A DNA stretch of 64,000 nt from Flavipsychrobacter stenotrophus (GCF_002954265.1 NZ_PPSL01000006.1:248001-312000), one strand, 5' to 3'. Positions 36,452 to 45,749 are shown, counted from the stretch's first letter. Program-made: numbers and translations. Notes: generated by a model not told the origin, from the letters alone.

Positions 36452-36478
36452 AAGCCTTTTATTGGGGATAAAAGGCTT
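36452..36478 (-). terminator. Terminator of the thioredoxin gene
   Basis: 11-bp stem AAGCCTTTTAT / ATAAAAGGCTT with loop CCCCA, followed by TCTTTATTTT on the minus strand. Confidence 0.8.
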
Positions 36479-36544
36479 GGTAAAATAAATATAATCAGTG
36501 TCGCAATACGACACGTAGCTGGCTAGTAAGCAAAAACTCAGGGA

Positions 36545-36844
36545 TCAGGCAACATGCTCCTTTAAAATCTGCTGCAGTTGTTTTGCCTGCACTACCCCAG
36601 ACTGACGCCACTTAACCTGCCCGTGCTTAAAAACAATAAGAGTAGGTACTCCCTGAACATTGAACTGAGCCGCTAATCGTTGGTTTTTATCTACATCAAT
36701 TTTAAGGACTTTCACATCATCTCCCATTTTATCTTTCACGTCTTTAAGAATAGGGGCCATCATCTTACACGGACCACACCAGGTAGCAAAAAAATCTACC
36801 AGCACCGGCTTATCTGAATTGATAACTGTTTCGAACGAATCCAT
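36545..36844 (-). CDS. Thioredoxin
   Basis: 99 residues, a compact cytosolic thioredoxin. Active-site W22-C23-G24-P25-C26 with preceding FFATWCGPC, DVKVLKIDVDKNQ and the cis-Pro loop GVPTLIVFKHG are all present. It is a few residues shorter at the N-terminus than E. coli TrxA but includes the whole fold. It reduces protein disulfides with electrons from thioredoxin reductase, which is not in the window. Monocistronic, divergent from the beta-barrel gene. Confidence 0.95.
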   Translation of the reverse strand: MDSFETVINSDKPVLVDFFATWCGPCKMMAPILKDVKDKMGDDVKVLKIDVDKNQRLAAQFNVQGVPTLIVFKHGQVKWRQSGVVQAKQLQQILKEHVA

Positions 36845-36956
36845 AATACCTCATTTTGAAGTATAGCTGCAAAAACTGAACCATAAATAAAACCCGCGTT
36901 CCAGCATTAGCGTGGCACAGTCTTTTAAGCAGTAATGGCATACCAAAATGTTTTTT

Positions 36957-37610
36957 ATGAAAAAGATAGCACTGATAGCAGCAACTCTGACAGCTTTATA
37001 CGCAATACCAACACATGCCCAAACTGAGGCAAAAAAGACACCCAACGGCCAGTATGTTTCAATAGGCCCGGTAGCGGGTGTAGGCCTTAACTGGGTGGGC
37101 AATATGGTAGGTAATAACATGACAGTAATGTCGGGCAACCTAGGAATAGGGTTGATCTATGCCCGTAATGAGCATTGGGGCTGGGGAGGCCAGCTGATGG
37201 TGTCGTCTGAAGGATATGATGTGAAATATAATGGAACAGAAGTAAAGGCTATTCCTCTCTATCTGCGTATGCCACTACGTGCCTACTATTTCTTTGGCGA
37301 TTATAGAAATACTATAAGACCGAAATTATATGCGGGACCAACTCTTGGACTGAAGTTGAGCGAAACAGACGATATGAACGGTAGAAACACAGAGGTAATG
37401 GCCTATAATAATACTGGTACTTTCAGAACTTTTGATCTTGGAGTAAATGTAGGCACAGGAGTGAACATTAAACTGGCAAAGGCAATATGGCTGAATCTTG
37501 ATCTCGTGTACAACCAGGGATTATTGGATGTAGTTGACGATCCGGCTGATAACTATAATACCAATCAGAACTTAAGCTTCAGTGCAGGACTATTGTTTGG
37601 ATTGAAATAA
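36957..37610 (+). CDS. Outer-membrane beta-barrel protein
   Basis: 217 residues from ATG 36957; an ATG three codons earlier (36948) is equally possible. A standard signal peptide (MKKIALIAATLTALYA, cut after THAQ) is followed by alternating strand-like segments with aromatic girdles (GLIYARNEHWGWGGQLMVSSEG, IPLYLRMPLRAYYFFGDYRN, PKLYAGPTLGLKLSE), ending in LSFSAGLLFGLK. This resembles the porin-family or OMP_b-brl_2 small barrels of about eight strands. Function is unknown; it ends at a strong bidirectional terminator. Confidence 0.85.
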   Translation: MKKIALIAATLTALYAIPTHAQTEAKKTPNGQYVSIGPVAGVGLNWVGNMVGNNMTVMSGNLGIGLIYARNEHWGWGGQLMVSSEGYDVKYNGTEVKAIPLYLRMPLRAYYFFGDYRNTIRPKLYAGPTLGLKLSETDDMNGRNTEVMAYNNTGTFRTFDLGVNVGTGVNIKLAKAIWLNLDLVYNQGLLDVVDDPADNYNTNQNLSFSAGLLFGLK

Positions 37611-37628
37611 AACTTCACAGACAGTTAT

Positions 37629-37667
37629 AAAAGGACAGGCCATGCACGATGCATGGCCTGTCCTTTT
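37629..37667. terminator. Strong bidirectional terminator
   Basis: 17-bp perfect stem (37629-37645 with 37651-37667), loop ACGAT, flanked by A and T runs, between convergent genes. Confidence 0.9.
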
Positions 37668-37681
37668 CTTGTTCATAAATA

Positions 37682-38044
37682 TTAAATCTCTCCCTGCTTT
37701 TCGGGTGTTTTCTTGGTGCTGAGCAGGTAACGCGCAAATAAATACCCCCCCAGGGCACATCCCATAATAGCCAGGCTGTGCACAGGATTGTTTATTACTG
37801 CATGCTGAAATTCTAATGCCAATTCCTCGCTGTACTTTACTTTATCAGTCTCCAGTCTATGCATATCCAGCACTCCCCTGAAAATGGCCAGAAATGTGAT
37901 TATATAGCCAACAAAAAAGCCAACGAACATGAACAAAACGGTCAAAAATCCCCACAACACCACACTAACGCCCTTTTCTTTTGCCCGTGCGCAGTTACGA
38001 TATACAAAAAAGCCCAATAAAAATACAATAGATATCAGATCCAT
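37682..38044 (-). CDS. Small hypothetical membrane protein
   Basis: 120 residues with two or three membrane segments: the N-terminal LISIVFLLGFFVY, a central VVLWGFLTVLFMFVGFFVGYIITFLAIF, and SLAIMGCALGGYLFARYLL near the C-terminus. A charged helix lies between the second and third (RLETDKVKYSEELALEFQH). No named family was recognised. It stands alone between a terminator and a 161-bp gap. Confidence 0.65.
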   Translation of the reverse strand: MDLISIVFLLGFFVYRNCARAKEKGVSVVLWGFLTVLFMFVGFFVGYIITFLAIFRGVLDMHRLETDKVKYSEELALEFQHAVINNPVHSLAIMGCALGGYLFARYLLSTKKTPEKQGEI

Positions 38045-38205
38045 ATTCCGGTAGCAACAATTTCAAAAGCAGGCATTGAAAATGCCCGCCTGTTAGGGCG
38101 CAAGTTACATCAATCAATTTTTATTCAACAGAAAGATATGATCAGCTGCAATAAAAATAGGCATGCATTGTACAAATGCATGCCTACAATATATTTTACT
38201 ACTAA

Positions 38206-39411
38206 TTAGAAGCTCTTCATAAACACTGTAACGCTCTCCATTACATGTGCAATCTGCTCTTCGCTAAGACCATGATGGCAAGCTAACAGCATACCGCCAC
38301 GCATTACCTTATCAGACTCAGGGTAACCGCCACTAGCCTTCTTGCAGTTTACATGCTTGAAGCCCGGCTGGCGAAGGATATTACCGGTAAATACAGTACG
38401 TGTCTGAATATTTCTCTTCTCCAGGAAAATCTGCATATCGCGACGGATAAATGGAGCAGTTTCGCGGATAGTAGACGCATAAGCTAACCAACCTGTTCTT
38501 GAATCAGGCAATTGCTTTGGCAGGATAAAGAACTCTTCATACTGTTCAAAAAACTTGCGCATGCGCAGGTAATTTTCTGTACGTGTATCTATGTTCTGTT
38601 TTAGCTTGTTCAACTGAACTACACCAAATGCAGCACCCATTTCAGATGGTTCAATGTTGTAACCCGGCTCTTCAAATACGAACTTAGCATCGTAAGGAAT
38701 ACCATCTACTTCTACATTGAAGCGGTTTTCGATCTTCTCTGATTCTACGAACAAAGAAGAGCTACGGCCCCAACTACGCAACAAACGACCGCGATCGTAA
38801 AACTCAGGAGTATTAACACACAACATACCGCCATTACCACCGCAATTGATGATATGTGAACCATAGAAGCTGGTTGTGCTCATATCGGTAAAACGACCTG
38901 ATGACGCACCACCTATTTCAGCACCCAATGTATCAGCAGAATCTTCTAATACAAACAGGTTGTGTTTATCAGCGATGGCGCGTAAAGCCTGCCAATCAGG
39001 AAGGTTACCCATAAGGTTAGGTATCACCATCGCCTTAGTATTAGGCGTGATCATTTCTTCCACCTTATTAGCGTCTAGATTGTATGTACCTTCTTCCACA
39101 TCAATAAAAGCAGGAACCCAGCCTTTTTTAACCAAAGGCGCTACAGTAGTAGAAAATGTAAGTGCAGGAGTGATGATCTCAGCGCCGGCTTCATAATTCA
39201 TAAGGTCTGCAGCAAGATAAAGAGCAGAAGAACCGCTGTTTACCATGATACCATATTTCTTGTCATATAGTGCAGAAACGCGTTCTTCCATTTCACGCAC
39301 ATTCTTACCCATCTGGGTAGATGTACGCAATACTTTCACCACCGCTTCTACTTCATCTTCGCCATGTACGGTTCTGCCGTACGGCACGTGTATAAAATCT
39401 GATTGTACCAT
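38206..39411 (-). CDS. DegT/RfbH-type sugar 3-dehydratase-like protein
   Basis: 401 residues of the DegT/DnrJ/EryC1/StrS fold-type I family that acts on nucleotide sugars. Landmarks are VNSGSSALYLAADLM (phosphate loop), FVLEDSADTLGAE (the Asp that contacts the pyridine nitrogen) and TTSFYGSHIINCGGNGGM. At the position where aminotransferases have the PLP-binding Lys (SFxxxK), this protein has His186. The same Lys-to-His change defines the PMP-dependent 3-dehydratases RfbH/AscC (E1) and ColD, which remove the 3-hydroxyl to make 3,6-dideoxyhexoses. I therefore predict a dehydratase rather than an aminotransferase. Three extra cysteines (190, C-terminal KHVNC and LLAC) could matter if an iron-sulfur cluster is present as in E1. 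The gene is isolated, 15 kb from the polysaccharide locus. Confidence 0.82.
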   Translation of the reverse strand: MVQSDFIHVPYGRTVHGEDEVEAVVKVLRTSTQMGKNVREMEERVSALYDKKYGIMVNSGSSALYLAADLMNYEAGAEIITPALTFSTTVAPLVKKGWVPAFIDVEEGTYNLDANKVEEMITPNTKAMVIPNLMGNLPDWQALRAIADKHNLFVLEDSADTLGAEIGGASSGRFTDMSTTSFYGSHIINCGGNGGMLCVNTPEFYDRGRLLRSWGRSSSLFVESEKIENRFNVEVDGIPYDAKFVFEEPGYNIEPSEMGAAFGVVQLNKLKQNIDTRTENYLRMRKFFEQYEEFFILPKQLPDSRTGWLAYASTIRETAPFIRRDMQIFLEKRNIQTRTVFTGNILRQPGFKHVNCKKASGGYPESDKVMRGGMLLACHHGLSEEQIAHVMESVTVFMKSF

Positions 39412-39502
39412 TTGGAAAAATTAGAATGCGAATGTAATATTTACTTGCTAAATTTCTAAGTTAAAAAATGTTAGTACTATATAGTTTGTGTCTATTCATA
39501 CA

Positions 39503-39528
39503 AAAATCGCCCGAATGAAGCGACTTTT
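39503..39528 (-). terminator. Weak terminator after the first twin secreted gene
   Basis: Short stem TCGC/GCGA extended by AAAA/TTTT across a bulge; marginal. Confidence 0.35.
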
Positions 39529-39550
39529 GCACTATACAATTTAAATATAA

Positions 39551-41260
39551 TTACATCTTCTGGAAGCGCTCTACTTTCACTCCGCTATTACCTTTTACAA
39601 AAATATAGTAGCTGCCGGCAGGGAGTGCTTTTACATTCAGTTTTGTGCTGTTGCCATTTATCTCCTGCTTCATTACTACCTGACCCATGCTGTTGACCAC
39701 ACTGATAGTAGTGAAAGTACCCTTGCCGATTTTTACGGTCAGTTCATTTTCGGCGGGGTTAGGGAAGAGCTGAATATTGCTAACAGTTATGTTGCTCAAG
39801 TCTTCAATGCCTGCGGGCCAGCCGACTATGTTGGTAACGGTGTTGGTCATAACGACAGGGTTATAATCAAAATAGATGCCCGCGCGGTTGTCAATTTGTG
39901 TACCCACAAGCAGGTCGTCTTTAGTTTTTATTGTAAACCTAACCATACCATCGCATTGACCGTGATAGCTGCTATCAAGCAGATTTATATGTGGGAAGCC
40001 GAACTTCAGCACATTGTGCAATCCATTATTCAACACACAAGTTGTTACGGGATGAGTCGCTGTAAGAACTTTCAATGAATGCACATCCAGATCGTCAGAC
40101 AGTGTGTCAAGAATATGGATATTAAATGCTGTGTCGGTACCTGTATTTTCAAATTTGAGCGTATAGGTAAGTGCTGTACCGCTACCAGGCGCAAGGATAC
40201 CTGACGGGGAGACAGTTTTTTCATTGGGATCATATGAGGAGCGCACTGTGTCCACCTCGTTAACACTATTGTTGGTAAGATCAGGGTCTCCTGCCGGAGT
40301 GTTTAGACAATAAGATGAATGGACAGTATCCCCCGCCATAAGATCGACGCCGGGTACTACACCAGTAACATACACGAACTCGACAGATGATGGAGGGGAA
40401 AAAACCCACTTATACGTATTGCCACTTATCAGGGTAGGTGCTGGGTACGTAGTTGAATAATTGTATTTCGGGCTCAAATTCATTGTCAGTGTGTCAGCTG
40501 AGTAGTTGCACACTGCCCGTGCAATTGACACTGACGCATCAAACCTATTCCTGGATGATCTGGTAGACACATATTCTGAAAGATCGTTACCGTATCCGAG
40601 AGAGAGGCAATCAAAGCCAAAATATTTTGTCCTGTGAGCGCCAACTACAAACGTCAAAGTATCATATATAACGGCAGTTGCCGGGATGGTTGACAACGGA
40701 GATGATCCATAATTAAAAGCGCGAAAAGTATAAATGTCCCCGGCAGAACCCGACACTGCATAAGCCCAGTTATAGTTTACATAAAATGTATCCACTGTAA
40801 TTCCATTAGAATCAACCGAAACCCAACAACCATAGTAGTTACTATATTCGGTAGCAGCGTCGTAAATACCATTGCCATTGTTGTCAAAAAACGTGCCGAG
40901 TGAAAGTGTCTGACAATTGTCGACAATATTAGTTTCAATTACAGAATCGACGGCTGTAGATCCATAAAAAAGCACACGTTTAACACTGTATGTACCTGAA
41001 AATGGATAGGTGTGATAGTATTCAGCACCACCACCTACTACTCCACTATCAGCAATGGGTGTTATATCACTTGTGCCATCTCCATAGTAGGTCTGCAGAG
41101 AAAGGCCTGATGCGTAGCTATTGGTGTTAATTTTGAAAACTGCAAAGGAACAGGACGTATATGGGTAATAACTTATACTATGCACTGTTATGACGTATTG
41201 TGCGCTAGCCTTGCCAATAAACAGTATAATAAAAACAAATAAGTAAAATATTTTTTTCAT
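39551..41260 (-). CDS. T9SS secreted protein with DUF11-like repeat domain (twin A)
   Basis: 569 residues from the ATG at 41258-41260; a TTG two codons earlier is less likely. A signal peptide (MKKIFYLFVFIILFIG, cut near SAQ) is followed by a beta-rich N-terminal region with YYGDGTSDITP, a central region with repeated aromatic motifs, a DUF11/DUF7619-like adhesin domain (RSSYDPNEKTVSP ... LTYTLKFENTGTDTAFNIHILDTLSD ... AGIYFDYNPVVMTNTV), and a T9SS sorting domain (IQLFPNPAENELTVKI ... KALPAGSYYIFVKG, ending VERFQKM). It is a paralogue of the next gene: same length, layout and nearly identical sorting domain. It is probably a cell-surface or released structural or adhesive protein. Confidence 0.87.
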   Translation of the reverse strand: MKKIFYLFVFIILFIGKASAQYVITVHSISYYPYTSCSFAVFKINTNSYASGLSLQTYYGDGTSDITPIADSGVVGGGAEYYHTYPFSGTYSVKRVLFYGSTAVDSVIETNIVDNCQTLSLGTFFDNNGNGIYDAATEYSNYYGCWVSVDSNGITVDTFYVNYNWAYAVSGSAGDIYTFRAFNYGSSPLSTIPATAVIYDTLTFVVGAHRTKYFGFDCLSLGYGNDLSEYVSTRSSRNRFDASVSIARAVCNYSADTLTMNLSPKYNYSTTYPAPTLISGNTYKWVFSPPSSVEFVYVTGVVPGVDLMAGDTVHSSYCLNTPAGDPDLTNNSVNEVDTVRSSYDPNEKTVSPSGILAPGSGTALTYTLKFENTGTDTAFNIHILDTLSDDLDVHSLKVLTATHPVTTCVLNNGLHNVLKFGFPHINLLDSSYHGQCDGMVRFTIKTKDDLLVGTQIDNRAGIYFDYNPVVMTNTVTNIVGWPAGIEDLSNITVSNIQLFPNPAENELTVKIGKGTFTTISVVNSMGQVVMKQEINGNSTKLNVKALPAGSYYIFVKGNSGVKVERFQKM

Positions 41261-41341
41261 ACTCAATGATTTATAAGTTGTTGAATCATATATGCAGACG
41301 AGTGTAATGCCGTAAATGTTAGTAATTTCATAAAAATAAAA

Positions 41342-41367
41342 AGAGGTCGCTCATACGAACGACCTCT
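41342..41367 (-). terminator. Terminator of twin gene B
   Basis: Stem AGAGGTCG / CGACCTCT followed by TTTTTATTTTTATG on the minus strand. Confidence 0.85.
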
Positions 41368-41390
41368 CAACGGTAAAAAATAAACATTCA

Positions 41391-43106
41391 TTACATCTTC
41401 TGGAAGCGCTCTACCTTTACCCCACTATTTCCTTTTACAGAAATATAGTAGCTGCCGGCAGGAAGTGCTTTTACGTTCAGCTTTGTGCTTGTTCCGTTTA
41501 CATCCTGCTTCATTACTACCTGGCCAACGCTGTTAATCACACTGATAGTGCTGAAAGTACCCTTGCTGATCTTTACAGTCAGTTCGTTTTCGGCAGGGTT
41601 AGGGAATAGCTGAAGATTAGAACCTGATACATTTCTCATGTCATCAATTCCATCAGGAATACCAACAGTCGTTACAACAGTATTGGTCAATACAACGGGA
41701 TTAAAATCAAAATAAATACCACCACGATTAAGGATCTGGGTGCCATATGGCAGTGAAGACTGTGTATAAATGCTGAATGTTACAAAACCGTCGCACAAAC
41801 CATGGTGGGTACTATCCAGCAAATTAATATGCGGAAAATCAAACTTGGCAATATTCAGACCACCAACGTGCTGAATACTCAAATTCATGGCTGCCGAGCT
41901 ACCTAAAATAGCAAGAGATTTTACATTCAGTTTATCAGATAAGGTATCCATAATGTGGATATTGAATGCTGTATCGTTACCCGTGTTTTCAAATCTAAGC
42001 GTGTAGGTTAGCCTGGTACTCACGTTATCAGGAATATTAGTATTGGGCATTACTGCCTTGTCATTAGGGTCGAAAGAGCTTCTTACCGTGTCTACAAGAA
42101 TTACAGTGTTATCGCTCAGATCACCATCACCTGCCGTAGGTGTAATGTAATAGGAAGAGTGCACCGTATCACCGGCTATCAACCATGCCCCAGGCACCTC
42201 ACCATGCACATATATAAACTGAGGTGTGATAGCGGTCAGAGAAGGGAATGTCCATGTAAGTGTGTGCCCTGAGATGGTAGTAGGGGCTGGAGTAGCATTT
42301 ACAAAATCGTACTTGGGGCTCATATTCATAGTTACGGTCACCCCGGCAGGAGTGCAATACTGATTTGTAGCCAGTATCTCTGCCACAAATGAATGACGGC
42401 CCGCCCTGGTTGTAACTAATTCGCCGGCATCATAACCTGACGCGCCTGAGCAATCGAAACCAAATTCTTTGGAGATATAATCATTGACTATCATTGAAAT
42501 AGTATCATAGATCACTCCTCCTGCAGGGCATGTAAGCACAAGGCCGGTACCGGAACTGATAACTGAAAAGGCATAAATATCACCAGGATTACCGGTAGCC
42601 TGGTAATGCAAGCCGCTGGTGGTAACGAATGTATCGATCCTGATACCATTTGAATCAACAGCAATTGAAATAGGTGTAATGATAAAATTTTCAGATGCGC
42701 TATCAAAAACGCAATTACCATTAGCATCATAAAATGAGCTGAAGTTAAATGTCTGGCAGTATTTGGAGTCATAAAAAGACACCAATGAATCAATAGAAGC
42801 ACCACCCAACTCCAACACCTGTTTAACAGTATATGTACCAGCTGAAGTATAAGTATGCGTGTAAGAGGCGTATCCCCCTACGAATGCACTCATTACCGGA
42901 TTAACATTATCTGTACCATCTCCGTAATAGGTATGTACTGCCAGGCCTGAAGAAAACCCGCTGGTATTGAGGCTAAATACCGGATCAATACAATTGGAGT
43001 CGGCAAACGTGCTCACGTTGCTATATGTAATAGTGTACTGCGCATGCACTTTGTTAGTAAACAAAGCAAACAACGCCACAATAGGCAAGTAAAATATTTT
43101 TTTCAT
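41391..43106 (-). CDS. T9SS secreted protein with DUF11-like repeat domain (twin B)
   Basis: 571 residues. It has the same layout as the neighbour downstream: signal peptide (MKKIFYLPIVALFALFTN), an N-terminal block with HTYYGDGTDNVNP, a DUF11/DUF7619-like domain (RSSFDPNDKAVMP ... YTLRFENTGNDTAFNIHIMDTLSD ... FDFNPVVLTNTV) and the same sorting domain. The last about 75 residues of the two proteins are almost identical, and the DNA there is nearly so, whereas the N-terminal thirds differ much more. This points to duplication followed by diversification of the exposed part, or to gene conversion of the sorting domain. It has its own terminator, so each twin is transcribed separately. Confidence 0.87.
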   Translation of the reverse strand: MKKIFYLPIVALFALFTNKVHAQYTITYSNVSTFADSNCIDPVFSLNTSGFSSGLAVHTYYGDGTDNVNPVMSAFVGGYASYTHTYTSAGTYTVKQVLELGGASIDSLVSFYDSKYCQTFNFSSFYDANGNCVFDSASENFIITPISIAVDSNGIRIDTFVTTSGLHYQATGNPGDIYAFSVISSGTGLVLTCPAGGVIYDTISMIVNDYISKEFGFDCSGASGYDAGELVTTRAGRHSFVAEILATNQYCTPAGVTVTMNMSPKYDFVNATPAPTTISGHTLTWTFPSLTAITPQFIYVHGEVPGAWLIAGDTVHSSYYITPTAGDGDLSDNTVILVDTVRSSFDPNDKAVMPNTNIPDNVSTRLTYTLRFENTGNDTAFNIHIMDTLSDKLNVKSLAILGSSAAMNLSIQHVGGLNIAKFDFPHINLLDSTHHGLCDGFVTFSIYTQSSLPYGTQILNRGGIYFDFNPVVLTNTVVTTVGIPDGIDDMRNVSGSNLQLFPNPAENELTVKISKGTFSTISVINSVGQVVMKQDVNGTSTKLNVKALPAGSYYISVKGNSGVKVERFQKM

Positions 43107-43185
43107 AAAATCCGTTTTAAATGATGGTGAATATCATTAATGACGAATATTTACGTACAAATGTTAGGATAACAGAATAAAAAAA

Positions 43186-43214
43186 GGAGCTAATAACTAT
43201 CAGTTATTAACTCC
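43186..43214 (-). terminator. Terminator of the haem-lipoprotein gene
   Basis: Stem GGAG-TAATAACT / AGTTATTA-CTCC (one internal mismatch) followed by TTTTTTTATT on the minus strand; its right arm covers the stop codon. Confidence 0.75.
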
Positions 43215-43592
43215 TCCCTGATCCATCCATCTTTTCACCTTGTTCAGGCTACAGCTATCTACTACATAGGTAGGCGGCATTGGCAATGCGAGGCTACTGT
43301 GCAACATACAATGATATAGTTTGGAGCCATATACTCCGTCTCCCCTGAATCCATTTTGAAGATAGGCCTTAAGCGAGGTAAAATCCTCGAGATCCAATCC
43401 CCCACCCTGTGTTACTGCTGTAGCGTGGCATGAATAACAGTTGGCTGCCAGCATAGGCTTAATATCAGCATGGTAGGTTACAACCGTTGTGTCGCAACCG
43501 ACTGGTGCTACCACTACAGGTGCAACATATGCCTTGTGCGTGCACGCGCTTAAAAAGTAAAACAAAACCAACAAAAGCAGCGATCTTTTCAT
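43200..43592 (-). CDS. Cytochrome c-like lipoprotein
   Basis: 130 residues. Lipoprotein signal FYFLSAC, then a short linker and a small c-type haem domain: ADIKPMLAANCYSCHATAVTQGG with the CxxCH haem-binding motif (CYSCH) and a distal LPMPPTY in which Met can be the sixth ligand. A second Cys pair follows (HCMLH, SCSLN). The form resembles the short cytochrome c domains of the Planctomycete-type group that Bacteroidota often carry as outer-membrane lipoproteins. It is probably a surface or periplasmic electron carrier; the redox partner is unknown. It lies downstream of the beta-helix gene but has its own terminator. Confidence 0.8.
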   Translation of the reverse strand: MKRSLLLLVLFYFLSACTHKAYVAPVVVAPVGCDTTVVTYHADIKPMLAANCYSCHATAVTQGGGLDLEDFTSLKAYLQNGFRGDGVYGSKLYHCMLHSSLALPMPPTYVVDSCSLNKVKRWMDQGGVNN

Positions 43593-43607
43593 TTTTATTT
43601 AATCAAA

Positions 43608-43640
43608 AAACCGGTTTGAGTAAACTACTCAAACCGGTTT
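43608..43640 (-). terminator. Terminator of the beta-helix gene
   Basis: Perfect 15-bp stem (43608-43622 with 43626-43640) with a 3-nt loop, then TTTTTTG on the minus strand. Confidence 0.9.
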
Positions 43641-43659
43641 GTAAAAGAAAACATATTGA

Positions 43660-45537
43660 TTAGTTCATTACACTCAACTTAGTAATAGACTGTTTGCCAT
43701 TAACCAGAGCTGATATTACATACATACCGTTAGCCATGTCTGTAGTAGAGAACTGATAAGACTGTGTACCAGTAGCAGATGTACCGTTAAATACTTCTTT
43801 AACAACAGCACCTGTTCTGTCAAGGATAACGATCTTCACAGAAGAAGATGCCTTGATATCTAAAGAAACTGTAGCCTGAGACTGAGCAGGGTTAGGATAA
43901 ACCTTGATAGAACCCATGTTAGAATAAACGTCATTTACACCTACAGTTGGATCAACTGTGTAGCAAGTAACATCATAATCAGTATTCAAAGGATCGAAAT
44001 TGCACCATCCGTTCATCCAGTTGTCATTGATACCTGTACGAGCAAATGCACCTACATAGTTAACGTTGGTAAAGAAAGGATTGCTGGCTTTAGAATTTAC
44101 AAAGTCAGGAGCAAAGCCAGGAACGTTGTAAGTAGCAGGGCTTGTTGTATCATAGTTCAATGGCATTGTCGGATCGAATACATCGTTAACACCAGTTGCC
44201 CAACTTGGATAGTGTACAGAGCTGTAAACTATAGGAGAGGTACTGTTTGGAACCAAAACCGGGTTAGCAAGGTTGAAAGGATTACCTAACTGAACACCAC
44301 CAGATACAGTTGAATAAGACTTATTCTTGTATGCAGGGTTTTTGAACCATGTAATAGGACCCAGGTTTACGCCACCTGCCAATACTGACCAATCGGTACC
44401 TGTAGCTGTAGTATCAGAATTTGCAGTTGTAGGAGTAAGGCTACGTGCACCATCCTTTACAAAAACTACATCCTTATTGAAAGAAGTATTAGCAGTACCT
44501 GCTATGATGTTGTTACGGAACTGAAGGATGCCATTACCAATATTAGCAACTGTAGAACCATATGATGATGATGACTCATCGACCAACACTGCGCAAGGCC
44601 ATCCCAGGATAAGGCTGTTCAAAACACTCATTGCACTACCGCGACGCAAATGAACACCTGCAACGTAGTTAGGATCTGCACCTGTGAAAGCAGGGCTATT
44701 CAACGGACCTACCAAAGTTGCATTACAGAAAATGCTTCTGTTAACCTTAGTTGTATCACCTGCAAGACCACTTACAGTACCTGACAAATAACTATCACTT
44801 TCAAAAGCCTTAGAACCGCTCTGGTCAGCTGCACCTGCATCTCTTACTGCAACGATGAACTGATTCATACCAGCATAACCGTTATCAGTATCATAGTCAT
44901 CATCCCATGTGCCAAAAGCAACCATGTTTTTTGTGTTCACGGTGCCACCAAAAAATTCGTAGCTATCATCTCCGCTGTAAGAAACCTGTATGTGGTTAAC
45001 AACTGTAGCATTACCTACACCGCAGAACGTAAGACCATTTACTTCATTGTTAGGAGAGAATGCAATACCACCAAATTCAATACGGCAATAAGTCATTACG
45101 CCGCTATTGTCATTAGGGTTTACACCACCATAGAAAGAACGTGGGCCGCCTTCTACCTGAGCCTGACCAGCAGTCCAGTTTACAGGAGCCTGTCCGCAAA
45201 CGATTACACCACCCCAATCACCATAAGAGCGATTTCCCGGAGCCTGATTAGATGTAAATACGATTGGATGCATAAGCGTACCCATAGCCATGATCTTAGC
45301 ACCACGCTCAATGATCAGCGCACCCTTAGTGATCTTGTCACCCTTGATGATAACACCTGAATCGATCGTCAGTGTATGGCCCGCAGTTACGTAAACGTAA
45401 CCTTTCAATAAATACTGCTGATCACACGTCCAGTGCGTATCGGTTGCAATACTGTCCTGGATAACATTGGTTGTATAGGCCATTGAAGTACCGATACAGC
45501 TTAAAAGCAAAGAAGATGCTAGTAGAAACTTTTTCAT
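43660..45537 (-). CDS. T9SS secreted beta-helix protein
   Basis: 625 residues. The signal peptide is followed by a parallel beta-helix-like region: GYVYVTAGHTLTIDSGVIIKG, KGALIIERGAKIMAMGT, GDWGGVIVCGQAPVN, VMTYCRIEFGGI, LTFCGVGNATVVNHIQVSYSG, EFFGGTVNTKNMVAFG. Such proteins lie on the cell surface and resemble polysaccharide- or substrate-binding right-handed helices; no lyase catalytic residues were recognised. The C-terminus is a T9SS sorting domain (KVYPNPAQSQATVSL ... MANGMYVISA). Codon and protein quality suggest high expression (own -33/-7 promoter and strong terminator). It lies directly downstream of a TonB receptor, and pairs of this kind are common in Bacteroidota, so it may be a surface capture partner. 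Confidence 0.87.
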   Translation of the reverse strand: MKKFLLASSLLLSCIGTSMAYTTNVIQDSIATDTHWTCDQQYLLKGYVYVTAGHTLTIDSGVIIKGDKITKGALIIERGAKIMAMGTLMHPIVFTSNQAPGNRSYGDWGGVIVCGQAPVNWTAGQAQVEGGPRSFYGGVNPNDNSGVMTYCRIEFGGIAFSPNNEVNGLTFCGVGNATVVNHIQVSYSGDDSYEFFGGTVNTKNMVAFGTWDDDYDTDNGYAGMNQFIVAVRDAGAADQSGSKAFESDSYLSGTVSGLAGDTTKVNRSIFCNATLVGPLNSPAFTGADPNYVAGVHLRRGSAMSVLNSLILGWPCAVLVDESSSSYGSTVANIGNGILQFRNNIIAGTANTSFNKDVVFVKDGARSLTPTTANSDTTATGTDWSVLAGGVNLGPITWFKNPAYKNKSYSTVSGGVQLGNPFNLANPVLVPNSTSPIVYSSVHYPSWATGVNDVFDPTMPLNYDTTSPATYNVPGFAPDFVNSKASNPFFTNVNYVGAFARTGINDNWMNGWCNFDPLNTDYDVTCYTVDPTVGVNDVYSNMGSIKVYPNPAQSQATVSLDIKASSSVKIVILDRTGAVVKEVFNGTSATGTQSYQFSTTDMANGMYVISALVNGKQSITKLSVMN

Positions 45538-45557
45538 AACATTTTTATGTTTGAATG

Positions 45558-45587
45558 CAAAAGTATCTCGCCAATGTTACGGCAAAA
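45558..45587 (-). promoter_or_regulatory. Promoter of the beta-helix gene (-33 TTTTG, -7 TACTTTTG)
   Basis: Minus strand: TACTTTTG at 45558-45565 with TTTTG 17 bp upstream. The short leader (about 14-20 nt) and good match suggest a strong promoter. Confidence 0.65.
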
Positions 45588-45749
45588 TGAACGACCTGTT
45601 ACGTTAGTATGAAGTAATAACCAGCCGTTAATAGTTGTACACATGGTACTCACAAAACACTGGCTAATAACGAAGTGCAGAATTAGGGTGAAAGGCGAAT
45701 TCCGAAAAACATCTGAAAATTATCAGATCAGTTTTATAAACAGAAAAAG

